Positions 59,581 through 64,000 of a DNA stretch of 64,000 nt are shown here, piece by piece. This DNA comes from Elephas maximus indicus. Its lineage: Eukaryota > Chordata > Mammalia > Proboscidea > Elephantidae. How positions within the stretch are numbered: the first letter of the stretch is position 1; each line of letters starts with the position of its first letter. The stretch spans positions 30,744,001 to 30,808,000 of the forward strand of contig NC_064841.1 of the NCBI RefSeq assembly GCF_024166365.1, in the 5' to 3' direction. The notes beneath the pieces are model-generated. The model was not told where the DNA came from. It did not search any database and saw only the letters and a program-made list of their open reading frames with translations. The position numbers and the translations under genes were made by a program.

Positions 59581-60224
59581 GGCCAGTATGTCGATTGATT
59601 TTCTGTGGCAAATCACGAATTATTAGGTAGAACAGACAATAATGTCCCTTATGGTTAACGCATCGCTCTTTCTTATCACTAGTTTCTCCTACTTTGTGTT
59701 CATCTGTGGCTGCCCTCTGAAAGATGTACTAAGAGGAGCAAGGGTGAGGTCTTACCCTTTCTACTTATTAGTGCAAAAATGGTATTTCTGCCTCTACACC
59801 AGCCTCAGAAACCATGGGAACAGCCTTTCCACCTGGGAGATTACAGCTAAAGTTTGACCCTTGTTATTCATTGAAGAAAAGGCTGCCCTCAATTAGCAAA
59901 AGCACCTCTGGCCAAGTCTCTCCAGCCTTGCCTTTTGGGATGCAATTTCAAGGATTTTTTTTTTTTTAGTTTGGTTAAATTGGCCAGATAGCCTTATTAT
60001 GATAAATTGTTGAATTTGTGACGAGAAGGCAAGTATGAAATGTAACCCTGGAAAATGCACCGCCATCTTACAAAATGCCAAATTCAGCTCTTCCGCCCTG
60101 GACTTTGGGAGAAATTTGTCAGTATGTTTTTCATAGGATGACACTGACGTCTGGTGCTAATTTGAATTTAGAGGGAGGAAACTGTTGGTCTGTAATGCAG
60201 CCATCTAAGGCCAAAATCTACCAC

Positions 60225-60610
60225 CAGACTGTCAGTCTGTTGTACTGTGGTGGCTTTTGTGTTGCTATGATGCTGGATGCTATGATGTCAATGTTTCAAA
60301 TACCAGCAGGGTCACCCATGGTGGACAAGTTTCAGCAGAGCTTCTAGACTAAGAAAGACGAGGAAGAAAGTCCTGGTGATCATCTTCCCAAAATTAGCCA
60401 GTGAAAAACCTGTGGGACACAGAATATTGTCCTGTATAGACTGGAAGATGAACCCCCAGACTGGGAGGCGCTCAAAATACACAGTGGCCACAAAGATTGA
60501 CTGAAGCATACCAAAGATCATGAACATGCCGCAGGACCAGTCAACGCTTCATTCCGCTGTACAGGGGGTCACTGTGAGTCAGAGCCCACTCAACGCAGTT
60601 AACAACACAA
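60225..60610 (+). mobile_element. RTE 5' region fragment
   Basis: Closely resembles 45,617-46,080: ctgttgtactgtggtggctt, then tttcaaataccagcagggtc and catggtggacaagtttcag. It ends in a SINE-like tail (gtcactgtgagtcagagccc). The endonuclease frame is absent. Confidence 0.65.
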
Positions 60611-60737
60611 GGCCAAAGGAGCTTGTTGCTTCAGGCAGAACACACCACTTTGAGCTTAGAAGTAAGTGTAGTACTAACGATAAAAAACCCTTTGCTACTG
60701 AGTAGATTCAAACTTATAGTGACCCTATGATAGCTAA

Positions 60738-61375
60738 TATTTATTTATAGTTTTATTTCGCTTTAGGTGAAAATTTGTTTCTCGTTCAAAAATTTATACA
60801 CAGATTGTTTTGTGACATTGGTTGCAATACTGGGATGTGTCAGCACCCTCCCCCTGTCTCTTTACACCCCGGGTACCCTGAGCCCATTCATCCAGTTTTC
60901 CTGTCCCTTCCTGCCTTCTTATCTTTGCTTTTGGGCAGATGTTGCCCATTTGGTCTTGTATACTTGATTGAACTAAGAAGCATATTCCTCACGTGTGTTA
61001 TTGTTTGTTGTTTTATAGGCCTGTCTAATCTTTGGATGAAAGATGGACTTCGGGAGTGGCTTCAGTTCTCAGTTAGCAGGGTTTTCGGGGGCCATAGTCT
61101 CGTGGGTCCCTTCAGCCTCTGTCAGACTAGTAAGTCTGGTCTTTTTTCATGATTTTGAATTTTGTTCTACATTTTTCAGTGGGTCCTCACTGTTGTGATC
61201 CCTGATAGAGCCGTCAGTGGTGTTAGCCAGGCACCATCTTCTGAGCTCACATAGAGGTTGTGGTTCATGTAGTCCTGTTAGTCCTTTGCACTAGCATTTT
61301 CCTTGTGTCTTTGATTTTCTTCATTCTCCTTTAATCTGGACAGGATGTGACCAATAAATGTATCTTAGCTGGCCA
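60738..61375 (-). mobile_element. L1 3' UTR fragment, minus strand
   Basis: Starts near ttatagttttatttcgcttt, then ttggttgcaatactgggatg, and ends near ttcattctcctttaatctgg. Open frames here (such as 60,775-61,152) are not genes. Confidence 0.7.
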
Positions 61376-61377
61376 CT

Positions 61378-61610
61378 AACATTTATTTATTGAGCACTTA
61401 TTCCATATTAGGCCCTATGACATGTACTTTTTATACATTATATTATGTATTCATCACAACAGAAGTGTGAGGCAGGAAAATTTTATTAATTTCATTTTAT
61501 AGAGGAAGAGGCTGAGACAAAGATACAGTTAAGCTTACAGAACTAGTAAGAGGTAAGACTGGGATTCAAACTCAAGTCTATCTGCCCTCACAAAGCTCCT
61601 CACCGCTCAC
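61378..61610 (-). repeat. MIR-like SINE fragment
   Basis: Contains attgagcacttattccatat, ttcattttatagaggaagag and actgggattcaaactcaagt, the reverse MIR order. Confidence 0.6.
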
Positions 61611-62317
61611 ACTGCTTTAGCCTGGATTTGAGTGGATTGGAGCAAAACTTGTGGCATGCCCCAGCTGACATCAGGACTCTGCCATTGCAATTTTTTGATA
61701 TTTTCTTGGTTCTCCTGCCCCTCACTGGCCCTGTCTACCCAGGTTATTCACATTTTCCTGCAGTTGAGGCCTTAGCATGCAAGTATTACCATTGTCTGGT
61801 GACCGGAAGTATAACTAACTGTCCATGCTTAGGAAACACAAAGAAATGTAAGTTTCTTAAAGATCTATGCTAACGATGCTTGGCACACTTTAGCCAACGA
61901 ATCAGAAGTCCAGAGCTGCCATCTTTCTCGCTCTAATTTTGGAAGCATTGTGATTAAAAAATTCAGCTGACTTAGCTGGAAGTATAATTTGCATATGTGA
62001 AAAGTTAAGATTTTCTCTTTGTTTGCTTGCTGAGGCACAAACCCCAAACCATCAGGGAAGATGCTTCTCCTGTAGTGAGGGCTAGGTAGATACCTGGTTT
62101 GTACATAGGCCATGGGAAGTCTTGAGTATCATGGCAGGCTACTAGGTCTCCTATTTGCATGACAGTCCCTCAGGTTCTTGAGAAAATGGAGTAGTGAATT
62201 TCGGGAAGCAATAGATCCCTAGAGAAACAAGATAAAGTATCTCAAACAAATAGATAAAGGCTACCCCCAATTTCGATGGATTCAGTTACCCTGAGAGGAA
62301 AAAATATACCATGTCTA

Positions 62318-62366
62318 TAAGTTGGAATCGACTTGAAGGCAACAGGTTTGGTTTGGTTTTTTGTTT
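62318..62366 (+). mobile_element. AfroSINE 3' end fragment
   Basis: Only the tail ataagttggaatcgacttga and aaggcaacaggtttgg is left. Confidence 0.75.
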
Positions 62367-62702
62367 TAACCTTTTCATGCCTGGTGGTACTTATAAGCCT
62401 CTGGGGTTTATTGGGAAGCTCCTGTACCACTGGCAGTGTGTGCTGCCACAAGGCAGGGGCCTTTATGACTGAAACCAAAGAAATGGGAATGTGGTGCAGA
62501 TTACCTTTTTTTTTTTACAAGGTATTGTATGAGGCATCTGAAAGTTTGGTAAGAAAAATTCAAATTTTGAAAATTTTTATATGTTACACATATGTACCAA
62601 TAGACCCTGCTGGGAACTCTGGGGTATAATTAGTGGTACATACAAAGTACCACTAAACACTTAGGGTAGGCTTGTGGGAAGGGGCAAGAAAAAAAATCCA
62701 TA

Positions 62703-62872
62703 CCAAAACCAAACCAAACCCACTGCCGTCGAGTCAATTCCGACTCATAGCAACCCTACAGGATAGAGTACAACTGCCCCATAGAATTTCCAAGGAGCAC
62801 CTGGTGGATTTGAACTGCTGACCTGTTGGTTAGCAGTCATAGCACTTAACCACTACTCCACCAGGGTTTCCA
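62703..62872 (-). mobile_element. AfroSINE with target-site duplication
   Basis: Reverse copy: cactgccgtcgagtcaattc, ending ctccaccagggtttcc. The flanking duplication aaaaaatccatac is exact on both sides. Confidence 0.95.
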
Positions 62873-63114
62873 AAAAATCCATACTGCCTACCAAAAACTC
62901 AGACATACTCAATGATTCAGCATGCTTCCATTAATGAAAACATGGTATCAACAAAAAATTCAAAGCAGAAAACAATTGGGTCCTCAAAGGGTTAAAGAAG
63001 GAGGGACATTTGATCCCATTCTGGAAGAAGAGTTCAAGGCCCATCGGGGAGAAATACTGTATTGCCTGCTGATATTTCTCTAGTTCAGGAAAATGTTACT
63101 CAAGTTCCTTAAAA

Positions 63115-63690
63115 GATCAGGCTGCCTTTTGCAAGAGGCCTGCATCGCTTCTGACACCAACTGCCACCCAGAGCCAGATAGCACAAGTTAAAAGGTCCTT
63201 CAGACTGTCAAACAGGCAGATGCCAGCTTCAAGTTTGGGAGCCCATATGACACCCTCAGTTCTGACCTGCTGGCCACCAATTTGGGGTTTTCCTCTACCC
63301 ATTCAGGATGCCAGTGGCAAGTTCAGGAGTCTGCCCTGGGCTCCCTCACTTCTGACTGGCTGGCTCCCACTACTTCTTTGGGTTCAAAAATTCACTGAAA
63401 CAACTCATAGAACTCACAGAAAGTGCTATTCTTATGATTACAGCTGTATTATAGCAAAAAGGATACAGAGACATATAGGATGAGGTCTGGGAGGGTTCCG
63501 AGCATAGAACATCTGTGTCCCAACGGGCCTGATACCCTCCCATGTACATCATGTCTCACCAACCAGGAAGCCCATGGAGCTTCTGTGTTGAGAGCCTTTA
63601 TTGGCTTCATTAAGAAGTCATGATTGATTGGGTCAGTCCCCACCCCTCTTCGCTGAGGTTAGCTGATATCAGGCCAAGTGCACAAACCCT
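63115..63690 (-). mobile_element. Old ERVL-type LTR, probable
   Basis: It contains motifs seen in many mammalian copies: actgaaacaactcatagaac, gattacagctgtattatagc and ggcttcattaagaagtcatg. No coding region was seen. The exact family is not determined. Confidence 0.45.
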
Positions 63691-64000
63691 CAGATATAGT
63701 TTACATAAGAAAGGCATTTTAATTTTTAAGGAAATTCCAAGTGTTTAGAGTTCTCTCTCAGGAAGGAAAGACAAAGGCCAAATTCCTTGAGGTAAAGTAA
63801 TTTTGTACCCTATTAAAAAAAAAAAAATTTAGGGCATGACTAATATAATAGCCATTATAAGGCTAAATCACTGGAAGTTTAACACCCCTCCCCCCCCCCC
63901 CAAAAAAAGCTGTGTTTGCTGGTAGGGGAGAAACCCTTCTTTGATTTTAAGGATTATCAGCAGGAAAAGAAGAGAGAGCTGAGAACCATATCCCAGCGAT

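Noticed and set aside
63115..64000. Expected flanking gene LRRC31 at the right edge, or SEC62 at the left edge
   Set aside because: No exon of either was recognised in the window; their presence outside is inferred only from human gene order.

Overview
This is a nuclear DNA window from a placental mammal, almost certainly an afrotherian and most likely an elephant or close relative. The evidence is the repeat content. Dozens of copies of the tRNA-derived AfroSINE are present, with sense copies reading 'agccctggtggtgcagtgg' and reverse copies reading 'gagtcgattccaactcatag'. There are several RTE LINEs of the BovB-like type known from Afrotheria, afrotherian-type L1 3' ends, and MaLR/ERVL-like solo LTRs. 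No prokaryotic genes, CRISPR arrays or operons were seen.

The window holds one protein-coding gene that I can reconstruct: SAMD7, on the minus strand, with seven coding exons between 31,560 and 13,029. All splice sites are GT/AG, every junction phase agrees, and the total is 1,341 nt (446 codons plus stop). SAMD7 is known as a photoreceptor-enriched Polycomb (PRC1) repressor with a C-terminal SAM domain. Here the SAM domain is encoded mainly by the exons at 23,797-23,918 and 17,278-17,388. A likely 5' untranslated exon lies at 31,703-31,841. A CpG-rich, CRX-motif-containing stretch at about 35,870-36,350 is a candidate upstream regulatory region.

Layout: 1-300, end of a DNA-transposon-like repeat; 300-5,780, mostly unassigned DNA with an old repeat and a reverse solo LTR; 5,790-8,298, a 5'-truncated L1 with a clear 16-bp target-site duplication; 8,300-13,028, DNA-transposon and SINE remnants leading into the SAMD7 3' end; 13,029-31,601, SAMD7, with RTE and L1 insertions in its introns and an 11-copy, 58-bp minisatellite at 24,216-24,888; 32,000-44,460, SINEs, solo LTRs and unassigned DNA; 44,461-46,305, two RTE fragments head to head; 48,380-50,355, a decayed retrocopy of BICRAL (GLTSCR1L) interrupted by an AfroSINE; 50,355-54,300, L1 mosaic, a DNA transposon, MIR and a solo LTR; 55,077-57,410, a minus-strand RTE split by a solo LTR and a SINE; 57,411-64,000, SINEs (one pair forming a palindrome), L1 and RTE fragments and an old LTR.

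I found no previously undescribed biological system. The items most worth a second look are the very homogeneous intronic minisatellite, the BICRAL retrocopy that stops mid-coding region, and an unidentified terminal-exon-like open frame beside it at 48,094-48,330. Family names rest on recognition from memory and were not checked by database search.
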